Counted from the first letter of the stretch, positions 8,346 through 18,051 are shown. The stretch is 64,000 bases of DNA from Thiobacillus sp. (GCF_018780105.1 NZ_JADMKC010000007.1:186001-250000), one strand, 5' to 3'. Made by a program: numbers and translations. Notes: generated by a model from the letters alone, not told the origin.

Positions 8346-9587
8346 TCACCCATAAACCGGATACTTCGCCGTCAACTTCGCCACTTCGCCCTTGACGCGT
8401 GCGATCACGGCGGTGTCGTTTGGCGCGTCGAGGAGGTCGGCAATCAGGTTGGCGAGTTGTTCGGCTTCGAGTTCCTTGAAGCCGCGCGTGGTCATGGCCG
8501 GGGTGCCGATGCGGATGCCGCTGGTGACGAACGGCTTTTGCGGATCGTTCGGAATGGAGTTCTTGTTGACCGTGATGTGGGCGCTGCCGAGCAGGGCTTC
8601 GGCTTCCTTGCCGGTCAGGTTTTTGGCGCGCAGGTCGACCAGAAACACATGGCTCTCGGTACGGCCGGAAATGATGGCCAGCCCGCGCTCGATCAGCACC
8701 TTGCACATCACCAGCGCGTTGGCGGCGACCTGTTCCTGATAGTGCTTGAATTCCTTGGTCGATGCTTCCTTGAACGCGGTGGCCTTGCCGGCGATGACGT
8801 GCATCAGCGGGCCGCCCTGCAGGCCGGGGAAGATGGCGCTGTTGATCGCCTTCTCGTGCTCGGCCTTCATCAGGATGATGCCGCCGCGCGGGCCGCGCAG
8901 GGTTTTGTGGGTGGTCGAGGTGACGACGTCGGCGTGCGGCACCGGGTTGGGATAGACGCCCGCGGCGATCAGGCCGGCGTAGTGCGCCATGTCGACCATG
9001 AAGATCGCGCCGATTTCCTTGGCGATTTTCGCGAAGCGCTCGAAGTCGATGCGCAGCGCGTAGGCCGATGCGCCGGCGATGATGAGCTTGGGCTTGTGCT
9101 CGCGGGCCAGCGCTTCCATCTTGTCGTAATCGATGGCCTGTTCTTCGTTCAGGCCATACGCAACGACGTTGAACCACTTGCCCGACATGTTGAGCGCCAT
9201 GCCGTGGGTGAGGTGGCCGCCTTCGGCGAGGCTCATGCCCATGATGGTGTCGCCGGGTTTGAGGAAGGCCATGAATACCGCCTGGTTGGCCTGCGAGCCG
9301 GAGTTCGGCTGCACGTTGGCAGCTTCGGCGCCGAACAGCGCCTTGACGCGGTCGATGGCCAGCTGCTCGACGATGTCGACGTATTCGCAGCCGCCGTAGT
9401 AGCGCTTGCCCGGATAACCTTCGGCGTACTTGTTGGTGAGCTGCGAGCCCTGCGCTTCCATCACCGCCGGGCTGGTGTAGTTTTCCGACGCGATCAGCTC
9501 GATGTGATCCTGCTGGCGTTTATCTTCTTGTTGAATCGCCGCCCACAGGTCGGGGTCGGTCTGGGAAAGGGGCAGAGGAGCAAACAT
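8346..9587 (-). CDS. glyA: serine hydroxymethyltransferase GlyA
   Basis: A 413-residue PLP enzyme converting serine and tetrahydrofolate to glycine and methylene-tetrahydrofolate. Characteristic features are the N-terminal [19 protein letters not shown], the substrate/cofactor loop [13 protein letters not shown] and the PLP-lysine motif [16 protein letters not shown]. Length matches the family. The ATG at 9587 follows a purine-rich GAG site. A TAAAAT hexamer about 35 bp upstream could be a -10 element. The repeat block at 8265-8338 lies directly after the stop. Confidence 0.98.
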   Translation of the reverse strand: MFAPLPLSQTDPDLWAAIQQEDKRQQDHIELIASENYTSPAVMEAQGSQLTNKYAEGYPGKRYYGGCEYVDIVEQLAIDRVKALFGAEAANVQPNSGSQANQAVFMAFLKPGDTIMGMSLAEGGHLTHGMALNMSGKWFNVVAYGLNEEQAIDYDKMEALAREHKPKLIIAGASAYALRIDFERFAKIAKEIGAIFMVDMAHYAGLIAAGVYPNPVPHADVVTSTTHKTLRGPRGGIILMKAEHEKAINSAIFPGLQGGPLMHVIAGKATAFKEASTKEFKHYQEQVAANALVMCKVLIERGLAIISGRTESHVFLVDLRAKNLTGKEAEALLGSAHITVNKNSIPNDPQKPFVTSGIRIGTPAMTTRGFKELEAEQLANLIADLLDAPNDTAVIARVKGEVAKLTAKYPVYG

Positions 9588-9652
9588 GGCGGAGTCCGGA
9601 ACGCGAAAACCGGCATTTTAGCAAAGCGCGTCGGAGAACGCGTGACAGCCGT

Positions 9653-10465
9653 TCAGCTGCCTGGTATTTCGTCAGCCTTCGACTTTGCGGGGGGCTGTTC
9701 CAAACGCTCGCGCAAGTAGGCAATCTCCTGGCGCAAAGCCTTCAGGTCATGATGCATTTCCAGCCGCATGCGCCGTTCTTCCTGCCCGACAAAAAAGGCG
9801 GCGAGCGAAGCGGTGACCAGCGACATCATGCCGTAGGTCAGCACGATGACCACGCTGGCAAACAGCCGGGCTGCATGGGTGGTGGGGGTGAGGTCGCCGT
9901 AACCCACCGTGAGCCCGCTGGTGAACGCCAACCAGACGCCGTCCCAATAGCTGTGCACGGTCGGTTCCATCCAGTAGAACCCTGCGCCGGATAACAGCAT
10001 CAGGCCAAAACCGAGCACCAGGATATAGGGCGTTGAGCCGGGCGTGATCGAGCGCATCTGGTGCGCCAGTCGCGCGATCAGCAGTCCGGCGAGCGCAATG
10101 CGCAGCAGCCGCAACAGCGCTGATAATTCTCCGGGCAGGTGTGCAATCAGCAGCGACAAGGCGGTGGCGGCAATAATGGCGAGCGATAGCCAGTTGTGCA
10201 GCAGATAGCGCGTGCGCTGGGTGGTGACATTTAGCATCAGCAGCAGTTCGACCGAAAACGCCAGCAGCACTGCGCGATCCAGCATGCGGCCAAGCCATTG
10301 CAAATCCGGCTCGGCCGCCAGTTCGCCCAGATAAAACGCAGGCAGGGCCAGCAAGGTCACGATCAGCATGGGCCAATGCAGGCGCTTTTCCCACTGATAG
10401 GCGCGGGAATTGTCGTGGGGCGGCACGCCACCCAGTCCCAGGGCAAGTCGGATATTGAAAGGCAT
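9653..10465 (-). CDS. voltage-gated-like potassium channel protein
   Basis: A 270-residue inner-membrane ion channel. Hydrophobic segments lie at about 31-50, 62-80, 90-110, 117-135, 146-165 and 202-225. The potassium selectivity filter TVGYGD is at residues 186-191, in the pore loop between the last two spans. The S4-like segment RLLRIALAGLLIARLAHQ has only a few arginines. The cytosolic C-terminus is a short coiled-coil-like tail (EERRMRLEMHHDLKALRQE) instead of an RCK domain. It lies divergent from the TRAP binding protein gene. Confidence 0.9.
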   Translation of the reverse strand: MPFNIRLALGLGGVPPHDNSRAYQWEKRLHWPMLIVTLLALPAFYLGELAAEPDLQWLGRMLDRAVLLAFSVELLLMLNVTTQRTRYLLHNWLSLAIIAATALSLLIAHLPGELSALLRLLRIALAGLLIARLAHQMRSITPGSTPYILVLGFGLMLLSGAGFYWMEPTVHSYWDGVWLAFTSGLTVGYGDLTPTTHAARLFASVVIVLTYGMMSLVTASLAAFFVGQEERRMRLEMHHDLKALRQEIAYLRERLEQPPAKSKADEIPGS

Positions 10466-10490
10466 TCGGTATGGATCGTGAAGGTATCTT

Positions 10491-10496
10491 TATAAT
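10491..10496 (+). promoter_or_regulatory. candidate -10 element
   Basis: A perfect TATAAT lies 57 bp before the ATG of the TRAP binding protein, in the divergent gap after the channel gene. No good -35 hexamer is seen at 17 bp, so this is a tentative sigma-70 promoter. Confidence 0.4.
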
Positions 10497-10552
10497 TCTA
10501 GACCTTTGCATCCTGTTCCCCAGTTTCCCTGTTAACCGTGACCGGAGTGTCC

Positions 10553-11641
10553 ATGCGTTTCAATCGCCGTGATTTCCTGGCGGGCACCGCCGCCTTGCTG
10601 CCGCTGGGCACAGCACAGGCCGCGGTTGCTGAATCCGGCTCGCTACCGGCCGTTCGCTGGCGTCTGGCATCGAGCTTCCCCAAAAGCCTGGACACCATTT
10701 ATGGCGCGGCCGAAACCCTGTCCAGGCGCGTGGCGGCCCTGACCGGGGGCAAGTTCCAGATTCGCGTGTTTGCGGGCGGCGATCTGGTGCCCGGCCTGCA
10801 GGTGCTCGACGCGGTGGGCAACGGCACCGCCGAATGTGGCCACTCGGCGGGCTATTACTACGTGGGCAAGAATCTGGCGCTGGCATTCGATACGGCCGTA
10901 CCGTTCGGCCTCACGGCCCGTCAGCAGAATGCGTGGATGTACGCCGGCGGCGGCCTCGAACTGCTGCGCAAGCTGTACGCGAAATACGGCGTGCTGCAAT
11001 TTCCCGGCGGCAACACCGGCACCCAGATGGGCGGCTGGTTTCGCAAGGAGATCAACTCGCTGGCCGACCTGCAGGGACTGAAAATGCGTATCCCGGGGCT
11101 AGGCGGCAAGGTCATGGCCCGCCTCGGCGCGGTGCCGCAAACCCTGCCCGGCGGCGACATTTATCCTGCGCTGGAGCGTGGCGCGCTTGACGCGGCGGAA
11201 TGGGTGGGGCCGTACGACGACGAAAAGCTCGGCTTCCACAAAATCGCCAAGCACTACTACTATCCCGGCTGGTGGGAGGGCGGTCCGCAACTGAGTTTTT
11301 ATGTGAACCAGACGGCGTGGCAGGCCTTGCCCGAGGCGTATCGCCAGGCCTTCGAAGTGGCCACTGCCGAGGCCAACCAGCTGATGCTGGCCCAGTACGA
11401 TGCCAAAAACCCGCCCGCGCTGCTGCGGCTGGTGGGGCAGGGAGTCAAGCTGCACCCCTACCCCAAGGACGTGATGCTGGCTGCGCGCCGCGCCACCTTC
11501 GAGCTGTATGAGGAAGAAGCGAAAATCAATCCCGACTTCGCGGCCATCTACCGCCCATGGAAGAAATTCCGCGATACCGAGTTCCAGTGGTTCAAGGTCA
11601 ACGAGGCGGCATACTCCAATTTCAACTATTACGTGAAATAG
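10553..11641 (+). CDS. TRAP transporter substrate-binding protein (DctP/TakP family)
   Basis: A 362-residue periplasmic solute-binding protein. The N-terminus [11 protein letters not shown] followed by a hydrophobic stretch looks like a twin-arginine signal. Family features are [22 protein letters not shown], the [15 protein letters not shown] region and [19 protein letters not shown]. The [12 protein letters not shown] segment places it near the TakP group, which binds 2-oxo acids or similar carboxylates. ATG 10553 is preferred over GTG 10538 because of CCGGAG at proper distance. No membrane subunits are adjacent; DctQ and DctM lie 9 kb away in another operon. Confidence 0.92.
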   Translation: MRFNRRDFLAGTAALLPLGTAQAAVAESGSLPAVRWRLASSFPKSLDTIYGAAETLSRRVAALTGGKFQIRVFAGGDLVPGLQVLDAVGNGTAECGHSAGYYYVGKNLALAFDTAVPFGLTARQQNAWMYAGGGLELLRKLYAKYGVLQFPGGNTGTQMGGWFRKEINSLADLQGLKMRIPGLGGKVMARLGAVPQTLPGGDIYPALERGALDAAEWVGPYDDEKLGFHKIAKHYYYPGWWEGGPQLSFYVNQTAWQALPEAYRQAFEVATAEANQLMLAQYDAKNPPALLRLVGQGVKLHPYPKDVMLAARRATFELYEEEAKINPDFAAIYRPWKKFRDTEFQWFKVNEAAYSNFNYYVK

Positions 11642-11643
11642 CC

Positions 11644-12270
11644 ATGAATCCACTCGACCGTTTCATCACCACCTTCGACCTCGGACTGCGCACCGTCTTC
11701 GCCACGCCGCATGCCAGCCGGCCCTATCCTGCAGCCGCAGCGCCCGAAGCGGAAATGAGCGAAGCCGAAAAGGCCCACGCCGCCGCGCTCATGCGCGTCA
11801 ATCACGTCGGTGAAGTCTGCGCCCAGGCGCTCTACGCCGGGCAGGCGCTCACCGCGAAAAATGAAAAAGTGCGCGGCGAACTCGAACAGGCCGCGCGCGA
11901 GGAAACCGACCACCTCGCCTGGTGCGAACAGCGCATCAACGAACTCGGAGGCCGCAAGAGCCTGCTCAACCCGCTGTGGTTCGGCGGCGCGTTTGGCATG
12001 GGCGTCGTCGCTGGCCTGCTGGGCGACAAATGGAACCTCGGTTTCCTGGCCGAAACCGAACGCCAGGTCGAGGCGCACCTCGACGGCCACCTGCAGCAGT
12101 TGCCGGAAGCCGACGCGAAGAGCCGTGCGGTTGTCGAGCAGATGAAGACCGACGAGATCAAGCACGCGCAGACCGCTGTCGACCACGGCGGCGCGCCGTT
12201 GCCGCTGCCGGTCAAACAAGCGATGCGTCTGGCGGCCAACGTGATGCGGCAGACGGCGAGCCGGATTTAG
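11644..12270 (+). CDS. coq7: 2-polyprenyl-3-methyl-6-methoxy-1,4-benzoquinone monooxygenase Coq7
   Basis: A 208-residue di-iron hydroxylase for the last ring hydroxylation of ubiquinone synthesis. The ligand motifs are visible: Glu57 in [19 protein letters not shown] (86-90), and DEIKH near the C-terminus. The ATG is only 2 bp after the preceding TRAP gene stop, so both probably share a transcript although the functions are unrelated. Length fits bacterial Coq7, which replaces UbiF in many betaproteobacteria. Confidence 0.96.
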   Translation: MNPLDRFITTFDLGLRTVFATPHASRPYPAAAAPEAEMSEAEKAHAAALMRVNHVGEVCAQALYAGQALTAKNEKVRGELEQAAREETDHLAWCEQRINELGGRKSLLNPLWFGGAFGMGVVAGLLGDKWNLGFLAETERQVEAHLDGHLQQLPEADAKSRAVVEQMKTDEIKHAQTAVDHGGAPLPLPVKQAMRLAANVMRQTASRI

Positions 12271-12408
12271 ACGGATTGATGGTCGTTTCCGACCGCGTGG
12301 ACAGTAAGGCACCTATTCTTGCGCATCGGCCTATGATCAGCCTGTGTTGTGTGTGCGGTTATCTATGCACAGACCAGCACTTCTGTAGCCGTTGCAAGGA
12401 GAATGAGC

Positions 12409-12537
12409 ATGGCAAAAGGTCAGGTACGCGGAAACAAGGAAGCCAAGAAACCCAAAAAGCCGAAACAGGTCGTGGTTCCGGTGGGATCGTTCATCACCCC
12501 ACCCAAATCAGGCAAGCCGGAAAAAACCCAGCACTGA
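12409..12537 (+). CDS. small basic hypothetical protein, 42 aa
   Basis: A 42-residue Lys/Pro-rich protein beginning MAKGQVRGNKEAKKPKKPK. AAGGAG at 12396-12401 sits 7 bp before the ATG at 12409; an in-frame ATG at 12403 is too close to it. A strong terminator follows 15 bp after the stop, so this is a complete short transcription unit. The start motif resembles short conserved basic proteins of unknown function in other proteobacteria. The high lysine content suggests nucleic-acid or ribosome binding, which is only inference. Confidence 0.75.
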   Translation: MAKGQVRGNKEAKKPKKPKQVVVPVGSFITPPKSGKPEKTQH

Positions 12538-12552
12538 TTTTTTGGGATCAGG

Positions 12553-12579
12553 AAAACGCCACCGTTCAGGTGGCGTTTT
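12553..12579 (+). terminator. rho-independent terminator
   Basis: An 11-bp perfect stem AAAACGCCACC / GGTGGCGTTTT with loop GTTCA. A-rich on one side and T-rich on the other, so it can work in both directions. It closes the coq7/small-protein unit. Confidence 0.85.
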
Positions 12580-12659
12580 CACAACTGTAATTCCATGTCG
12601 AATCATGGGCGAACTGGCGGGTTTTCCGGAGGCATGCAAATGGCGACAATAGCTCGCAT

Positions 12660-13421
12660 ATGGTCACCGCCACCTTCCGCTTCTATGAAGAACTGAATGA
12701 CTTTCTGGCACCGAAACGGCGCAAGCAGGAATTCACCGTGCCGTGCGCGCAGGCGGCGACGACCAAGCACATGATCGAGGCGCTGGGCGTGCCGCACACC
12801 GAGGTTGAACTGATCCTGGTCAACGGCGAATCGGTGGGGTTCAGTTATCTGTTGCAGGACGGCGACCGGGTGGCGGTATATCCCCGCTTCGAGGCGATGG
12901 ACGTGACGCCGCTGCTGCGGGTGCGCGAACAGCCCCTGCGGCAGCCGCGCTTCGTGGCCGACGCGCATTTGGGCGGCCTGGCCCACATGCTGCGCATGCT
13001 GGGGTACGACACGCTGTACGACAACCATTTTGACGATGACGAAATCGTGGTGATTGCCGAACGGGACGGCCGCATTGTGCTGACGCGCGATCGCGAGTTG
13101 CTCAAGCGGCGGGCGGTGACGCATGGCTGTTATGTGCATGCGTTGAAATCAGAGGCGCAGTTGCGCGAGGTAGTCGAGCGGCTCGACCTCACGCGCAGCG
13201 CACGGCCCTTTACCCGCTGCCTGCACTGCAATATGCCGCTGCGTCCGGTCGACAAGGCCAGCGTGCTGGATCGTTTGCCGCCCCGGGTGCGGGCCCATTA
13301 CGAGCGCTTCAGCCTGTGCGATGGGTGCGGGCGCGTGTACTGGGAAGGCTCGCACTGGCGCAACATGCGGAGGGCGCTGGACGGGCTGCTGCCTGTCGAC
13401 CCGATAGTGGAAGACGACTGA
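12660..13421 (+). CDS. ubiquitin-like + Mut7-C RNase domain protein
   Basis: A 253-residue two-domain protein. Residues ~1-85 form a ThiS/MoaD-like beta-grasp domain (ending DGDRVAVYPRFEAMD). Residues ~95-245 form a Mut7-C domain, a PIN-like RNase fold: FVADAHLGGLAHMLRMLGYDT, the VLTRDRELL motif, and a C-terminal zinc ribbon with CLHC and CDGC pairs. Such fusions are widespread but unstudied; a role in RNA processing is inferred from the fold. It stands alone between a terminator and a convergent gene. Confidence 0.9.
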   Translation: MVTATFRFYEELNDFLAPKRRKQEFTVPCAQAATTKHMIEALGVPHTEVELILVNGESVGFSYLLQDGDRVAVYPRFEAMDVTPLLRVREQPLRQPRFVADAHLGGLAHMLRMLGYDTLYDNHFDDDEIVVIAERDGRIVLTRDRELLKRRAVTHGCYVHALKSEAQLREVVERLDLTRSARPFTRCLHCNMPLRPVDKASVLDRLPPRVRAHYERFSLCDGCGRVYWEGSHWRNMRRALDGLLPVDPIVEDD

Positions 13422-13458
13422 CTAAACGCGGTCGCTCTGAAACGCAAGCAGGGTGGGT

Positions 13459-13478
13459 CGGCGGTCATGCGACCGCCG
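13459..13478. terminator. hairpin between converging genes
   Basis: An 8-bp GC stem CGGCGGTC / GACCGCCG with loop ATGC, placed between the stops of the Mut7-C gene (+) and the outer-membrane gene (-). There is no clear T run, so it is a likely but unproven transcription stop. Confidence 0.5.
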
Positions 13479-13484
13479 GAAGGC

Positions 13485-14303
13485 TTAGAAGTGGAACGCC
13501 GCGCCCAGTGCGGGACCGCTGAACTCGACATCCTGCAGCAGTTTGTCGCCTTCCATGTCGTAGCTCAGGTGACGGTAAACCAGGCCGACATCGCCCCAGT
13601 TCCAGCTGTACGCCACGCCCACCATCGCCTGCCAGGTCAAGGCGGAAGAGCCGGCGCCGGCGTCGGCGTAATACGGCATCGACCAGTGGCTGTTTTCACC
13701 GAGCTTCACCCGTCCGCGCACGCCGACGACGGCGTCCCACAGATCTTCCTTATCCGAAACGCCCCCGGCCGGTGGAAGCAGGCCGATGGGGCCGGACAGC
13801 GTCCAGTCAGTCGAGGCTTCGAGGCTCAGGTAGCGAAAACCGCCAATGACGTCGAGCGTGGCCTGAGGGCTCTGCACCGCCGCATAACCGCCGACCAGGG
13901 TCCAGACCCCGCCGGTGATGGAAGACTGCGTGCCGAGGTCGACCGTGGCACTGACATGGCTTCCGCCGACTGTTTTGACCCGGCTGTTCTCGTCGCCGAA
14001 ATCGAGGTAGATCAAATCGGTAAAAATCGACCACTTGTCCTTGCGCGCTTCGCCGCTGATCATCAGGGCGAATTCGAGATGGCTCAAATAGTCGTTGGGG
14101 CCGGTTTCCACTTCGGCGTTGGTATTGAAGCTCGGCAGGTCGTATTTCAGCGAGCCGTTGATGGTTGGCAGCCACAGGTAGGGCGTCACGGTGAATGCCC
14201 AGGGGGTGCTTGCGGACGACTCGGCGGCAACCGGCAGCGCGGTGAACGCGAGGCCGGCAAGGGTGATGGCCAGAACAGGCTGCTTGAGTTTGGATGGGTT
14301 CAT
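13485..14303 (-). CDS. predicted outer-membrane beta-barrel protein
   Basis: A 272-residue protein with a signal peptide ([21 protein letters not shown]) and a body of alternating amphipathic strands: [66 protein letters not shown]. It ends in Phe (AAFHF), the usual beta-barrel assembly signal. It resembles the family of ~250-residue outer-membrane proteins with a YLWLP start; the function is unknown. The ATG at 14303 is chosen because it puts the signal peptide at the N-terminus. Confidence 0.85.
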   Translation of the reverse strand: MNPSKLKQPVLAITLAGLAFTALPVAAESSASTPWAFTVTPYLWLPTINGSLKYDLPSFNTNAEVETGPNDYLSHLEFALMISGEARKDKWSIFTDLIYLDFGDENSRVKTVGGSHVSATVDLGTQSSITGGVWTLVGGYAAVQSPQATLDVIGGFRYLSLEASTDWTLSGPIGLLPPAGGVSDKEDLWDAVVGVRGRVKLGENSHWSMPYYADAGAGSSALTWQAMVGVAYSWNWGDVGLVYRHLSYDMEGDKLLQDVEFSGPALGAAFHF

Positions 14304-14527
14304 GGATTGTTTCCGTATGGGTTTGGACGGGACGCATTCATTCCGGGAAGCGCGCCCGGAACCAGCGCTTGAAAGCCTTGGCATACTATCAAACTCCCAT
14401 TTACCCGTATTGGCAGGACGCCGGGAAAATGTGGGCATGCCCCGTATTCCGCTCCACGGGTGTGGATTTTCCTGCCGGAGCGGCTGGTAAACTGTCCGCC
14501 TCAACTTCCCCCATCAGGAGTCAAACC

Positions 14528-14923
14528 ATGAGCGAATACGGATTCGACACCCAGATCAACGGCCCCTTCGACGCAGCCGTGGACAAGGTCACCGCCGCCC
14601 TCAAAACGGAAGGCTTCGGCGTGCTGACCGACATCGACGTGCAGGCCACCATGAAAGCCAAGCTCGATGTCAACTTGCGCCCCTACCGCATCCTCGGCGC
14701 CTGCAACCCGCCGCTGGCGCATCAGGCCATCACGGCCGAGCTCGATGTCGGCATGCTGCTGCCGTGCAATGTGGTGGTGCGCGAGGAAGCCGACGGCAAG
14801 GTGACGGTGTCCTTCCTCGACCCCGGCATCATGGTCAAGCTGGTGAGCAACTCCGCCGTGCACGGCGTCGCCACCGAGGCACGCGCCCGTCTGCTACGGG
14901 TGAAGGACAGCCTGACTGCGTGA
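14528..14923 (+). CDS. DUF302 domain protein
   Basis: A 131-residue cytosolic protein of the DUF302 family. The typical start ([23 protein letters not shown]) and the [16 protein letters not shown] segment are visible. The function is unknown; family members often occur near sulfur or metal metabolism genes. The ATG is preceded by CAGGAG at 7 bp. A strong hairpin follows 15 bp after the stop. Confidence 0.93.
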   Translation: MSEYGFDTQINGPFDAAVDKVTAALKTEGFGVLTDIDVQATMKAKLDVNLRPYRILGACNPPLAHQAITAELDVGMLLPCNVVVREEADGKVTVSFLDPGIMVKLVSNSAVHGVATEARARLLRVKDSLTA

Positions 14924-14938
14924 GCGGTTTAGCGCCTA

Positions 14939-14968
14939 CGACAAAGCCCGCATTCGCGGGCTTTGTCG
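14939..14968. terminator. strong hairpin, probable bidirectional terminator
   Basis: A 13-bp perfect stem CGACAAAGCCCGC / GCGGGCTTTGTCG with loop ATTC, between the converging DUF302 gene and the FMN-binding protein gene. Confidence 0.75.
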
Positions 14969-14986
14969 CTTCAGGCTGGGGCGCGT

Positions 14987-15967
14987 TCAAGTCGTCACCC
15001 AGTCTCCTGTGTTCGCCAGAAAAGGCGATATTTGCACTTCACCAATCCAGCGCAGGGGCAGCGCGCCGACAACTTGCCTGACGTGCCGTATCCCGAATCG
15101 CAGCAGGCGTTCCGCCCCAGCAAAAGCATCCATTTCAGGGCTGTCGAAAATAATCTGTGCGTCAGCCGCAATGTAGAGCAGGTCGCCGGTTTCGAAATCG
15201 ATGAAGAGCAGGCCCGCGCGCGGGTTCAGCATGATGTTGCCGAGCGTATTGAAGAAGCGGTTGCCGGCGAAATCGGGGAGGATCAAGGTGTCGTCGCCCT
15301 CTGCGCGCACAAAACCGGGCTCGCCTCCACGGTGCGACACGTCCACCCCGTGTGATCGCGCGGTTCCATGGTGGGCGCCGGGGTGGGCGGTGGCGATAAA
15401 CAGGGTGTCCGCGCGCGCGACGATTTGCCGGGTCGCTTCATTCAGCGCCGTGGCGAAATGGACTGTGGCGGAATGAACAGCGCCGGGGCTTTCGATAGCC
15501 TGGTATTCGACCTGGCGTGCCTGGATATATTTTGGGCAGTTCCCGAAGCTTTGCTGTACGCCGACCAGAAAGCCGTCATCGTCCATGCGTTCGACGCGGC
15601 CGTTCATGCGGTTACGGCGACGCGTAGCCTGCTCTATTCCCAGCAGGGCAATGGGCGCGCCGGTGGCAAGCGTCTCGCGTAGAGGATCGAAGACGGCGGG
15701 CCGGGCGCGAATCAGAAGATGGCGTGCATCGGGGCTGCTTATGAATCCCGGCGGGTTAGGCAGTACGGATGCCCAGGGCTGTCCCTCGGCATCCATGCTG
15801 CCCACCATGACGAACGGCAGCTGGGCGAAAAACGTCCGCTGTTGTTCGGGCATGGACGTGCGTATCGCGTTCTCTCCGATTGCCGCCATGCGATCACGCA
15901 CCCCCACGCGCGCCTGCACCCGGCATTCGCCCGGGTGAAACACCGGTGGTTCCTCAGGCGATTTCAT
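14987..15967 (-). CDS. pyridoxamine 5'-phosphate oxidase family FMN-binding protein
   Basis: A 326-residue flavin split-barrel protein with two PNPOx-like halves. The first is QLPFVMVGSMDAEGQPWASVLPNPPGF; the second is ADTLFIATAHP...GVDVSHRGGEPGFV with FFNTLGNIMLNPRAGLLFIDF. Proteins of this type occur in the same operon as, or fused to, redox enzymes; the substrate is not known. The ATG at 15967 begins 1 bp after the GST stop, so the two genes form one operon, probably under the divergent LysR regulator. Confidence 0.88.
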   Translation of the reverse strand: MKSPEEPPVFHPGECRVQARVGVRDRMAAIGENAIRTSMPEQQRTFFAQLPFVMVGSMDAEGQPWASVLPNPPGFISSPDARHLLIRARPAVFDPLRETLATGAPIALLGIEQATRRRNRMNGRVERMDDDGFLVGVQQSFGNCPKYIQARQVEYQAIESPGAVHSATVHFATALNEATRQIVARADTLFIATAHPGAHHGTARSHGVDVSHRGGEPGFVRAEGDDTLILPDFAGNRFFNTLGNIMLNPRAGLLFIDFETGDLLYIAADAQIIFDSPEMDAFAGAERLLRFGIRHVRQVVGALPLRWIGEVQISPFLANTGDWVTT

Positions 15968-15968
15968 T

Positions 15969-16613
15969 TCAGGCAGCCAACCCAACCCTGGAACTCGCCA
16001 TGGGGACGAATCCCGACAACGCCTCGATCCGTTTCAGCCAGCTGCGCAGATTGGGATAGGGCTCAAGCGAGACATTGCCTTCAGGTGCGTGGGCAATGTA
16101 GCTGTAGTTGGCGATGTCCGCGATGGTCGGTGTGTTGCCCGCCAGAAAGGGCGAGATGTTCAGTTCGGCTTCCATCACGGCAAACAGCGCATGGGTTTGC
16201 GCAATGGCTTCTTCGGCATTGACGGGAGCCTTGAACAGCGTCGCCCGTCGTGCCGTTGCTGGGCCAGATGCGACCTGCCCGGCCGCTACCGACAGCCAGC
16301 GTTGCACGGCGGCGGCAGCGGCCGGATCACGCGGGAGCCATTGGCCAGCGTCATATTTGCCCGCCAGATACACCAGGATCGCATTGGAGTCGGCCAGGGT
16401 GATCTCGCCATCCTGGATCACCGGAACCTGGCCAAACGCGTTCATGGCCAGAAACGCGGGTTGCTTGTGTGCGTTGGCTGCGAGATCCACGTCCACCAGC
16501 TCATAGGGCAGCTTGAGCAGCGACAGAAACAGCTCGACACGATGGCTGTGGCCGGAGAGAAAGAAGCGGTGAAGCTTGATGGGGCGTGCAGGAAAAACGG
16601 CAGCGGTATTCAC
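15969..16613 (-). CDS. glutathione S-transferase
   Basis: A 214-residue GST. The N-terminal thioredoxin fold has HRFFLSGHSHRVELFLSLL, the cis-Pro region NAFGQVPVIQDG and the LADSNAILVYLAGKY glutathione-binding motif. The helical domain carries PTIADIANYSYI. The start is GTG 16613, because AAGGAG lies 8 bp upstream and the protein then has the normal length. It is divergent from the LysR gene and coupled to the FMN protein, which suggests a stress-inducible detoxification pair. Confidence 0.93.
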   Translation of the reverse strand: MNTAAVFPARPIKLHRFFLSGHSHRVELFLSLLKLPYELVDVDLAANAHKQPAFLAMNAFGQVPVIQDGEITLADSNAILVYLAGKYDAGQWLPRDPAAAAAVQRWLSVAAGQVASGPATARRATLFKAPVNAEEAIAQTHALFAVMEAELNISPFLAGNTPTIADIANYSYIAHAPEGNVSLEPYPNLRSWLKRIEALSGFVPMASSRVGLAA

Positions 16614-16686
16614 AATCAACTCCTTTTTGAAATGGGGAAAGTGTCCGGATGCATTGTGATCACCGCCACTTGATGAATAAATGGCG

Positions 16687-16717
16687 TGTTCCGAACATGA
16701 CTGATCCACTAAGTGGA
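16687..16717. promoter_or_regulatory. paired palindromes, likely LysR-type operator
   Basis: Two odd-length palindromes lie in the divergent GST/lysR gap: TGTTC-C-GAACA (16687-16697) and TCCACT-A-AGTGGA (16705-16717). Their spacing and position just before the lysR start fit a LysR regulator controlling itself and the GST operon. This is inference from sequence layout. Confidence 0.5.
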
Positions 16718-16728
16718 ATAATTGGCGC

Positions 16729-17631
16729 ATGGACAAACTCAAGGCCATGCAAACCGTTGTCAGCATTGCCGATGAAGGCAGCCTGACGGCTGCTGCCGCG
16801 GCGCTGGATTCGTCGCCCCCCGCCGTCGTGCGTACGCTGGCGGCACTGGAAGCCCATTTGGGCGTCCGCCTGTTCAACCGCACCACACGACGCATCTCGC
16901 TCACCGAAGAAGGTCGTCACTACATCGAAAGCTGCCGCCAGTTGCTGGCGGCCGTCAAGGATGCCGAATCGGCCTTGACCACGGACGCAGTCGAGCCCAG
17001 CGGCCAACTCACCATCACCGCGCCCGTGTTGTTCGGGCAGATCTATGTCGCGCCTGCCGTGACGCGCTTTGTGCAGCAATACAGCAAGGTGCGCGTCAAT
17101 CTCATGCTGCTGGATCGCGTGGTCAACCTGCTGGAAGAAAATATCGACGTGGGGATACGCATCGGCGCGCTGGAGGATTCGTCCCTGGTTGCGCAGCCCC
17201 TGGGCAGCGTTCGCCGCATGGTCGTCGCCAGCCCGGACTATCTCAGCCGGCGTGGCGTACCCGAACACCCACGGGACCTGCTCAAAGCCAACTGCGTGAA
17301 GTTCTCAGGCGGCATGGGTCCGGGCTGGATATTTTACGAAGGCGGCAGGCAGTTCTCCGTGCCTGTGACCGGCAACCTCGAGTTCAATCAGGTCGCCCCG
17401 GCAGCCGACGCCTGCCTGGCCGGGCTTGGGTTCGGCATGTTCATCTCTTATCAGGTTGCGCATCACATCGAGAAGAAGCGTCTGCAAATCGTGCTCGAAC
17501 CATTCGAACCGCCCCCGCAGCCCATTCATGTGATCTATCCGCATGCACGGCTGCTGCCGGCGCGCACCAAAGTCTTTATCGCGTGGATAAAGGAGGAATT
17601 AAAGGACTGCACCCCTAATCCGGGAGAGTGA
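16729..17631 (+). CDS. LysR family transcriptional regulator
   Basis: A 300-residue regulator with an N-terminal winged HTH (KLKAMQTVVSIADEGSLTAAAAALDSSPPAVVRTLAALEAHLG, described in parts: MQTVVSIADEGS, SSPPAVVRTLAALE). The effector domain begins near GQLTITAPVLFGQIYVAP. It belongs to the branch with DsbI/PecT-like NRTTRRISLTEEG. It is divergent from the GST operon and most likely regulates it. ATG 16729 is the natural start at the HTH. Confidence 0.94.
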   Translation: MDKLKAMQTVVSIADEGSLTAAAAALDSSPPAVVRTLAALEAHLGVRLFNRTTRRISLTEEGRHYIESCRQLLAAVKDAESALTTDAVEPSGQLTITAPVLFGQIYVAPAVTRFVQQYSKVRVNLMLLDRVVNLLEENIDVGIRIGALEDSSLVAQPLGSVRRMVVASPDYLSRRGVPEHPRDLLKANCVKFSGGMGPGWIFYEGGRQFSVPVTGNLEFNQVAPAADACLAGLGFGMFISYQVAHHIEKKRLQIVLEPFEPPPQPIHVIYPHARLLPARTKVFIAWIKEELKDCTPNPGE

Positions 17632-17633
17632 AC

Positions 17634-17668
17634 AACCGGGGACGGAACCTGAGCTAACCCCGGTTCCG
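17634..17668. terminator. hairpin region between converging genes
   Basis: AACCGGGG (17634-17641) pairs with CCCCGGTT (17658-17665). A competing stem CGGAACC/GGTTCCG (17643-17668) overlaps it. It lies after the lysR stop, so it is a probable terminator, without a clear T run. Confidence 0.45.
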
Positions 17669-17718
17669 GGGCACGATGGCCGTCATGGCTATAACGCTGA
17701 GCGGCCGTTCCTGCTTTT

Positions 17719-18047
17719 TTACGCCGAATCCAGTTCCTTCAGCACTTCCTGCACCAGCACCCACGGCGCCACCACCACGGCCCAGAATTGCGGCTGCCGC
17801 GCATGCCAGTCCTCGGCGTCATGCATTTCTGCGCGGGCGATGTGGCCATCGGCGAGCCAGGCCTGGGCCGCGGCCGTATCGTTTTCGGCAATCAGCAGCG
17901 CGGCGTCGATCAGGTCGGTGCCCACGGCGACCCGGATCACGTCGCCGCGCGCGAAGTGGCGTTCGAGTTCTTTCCAGCCGAGCCGGGCGGTTTCGAGGAC
18001 GAGCTTGGCGCGCAGGACTTCGCGCTCGGCGTGATGAACGCTTGAAT

Positions 18048-18051
<4 letters not shown>
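17719..18051 (-). CDS. DUF2288 family protein
   Basis: A 110-residue small acidic protein of the DUF2288 family, recognised by [20 protein letters not shown] and the central [20 protein letters not shown], with a Trp-rich C-terminal [14 protein letters not shown]. Function unknown. Its ATG overlaps the stop of ygiQ as ATGA, so it is translationally coupled to it. Confidence 0.88.

Noticed and set aside
12308-12322. GGCACC-N5-TTGC before the small basic protein as a sigma-54 promoter
   Set aside because: The distance between GG and GC is one base too long, which normally abolishes sigma-54 recognition.
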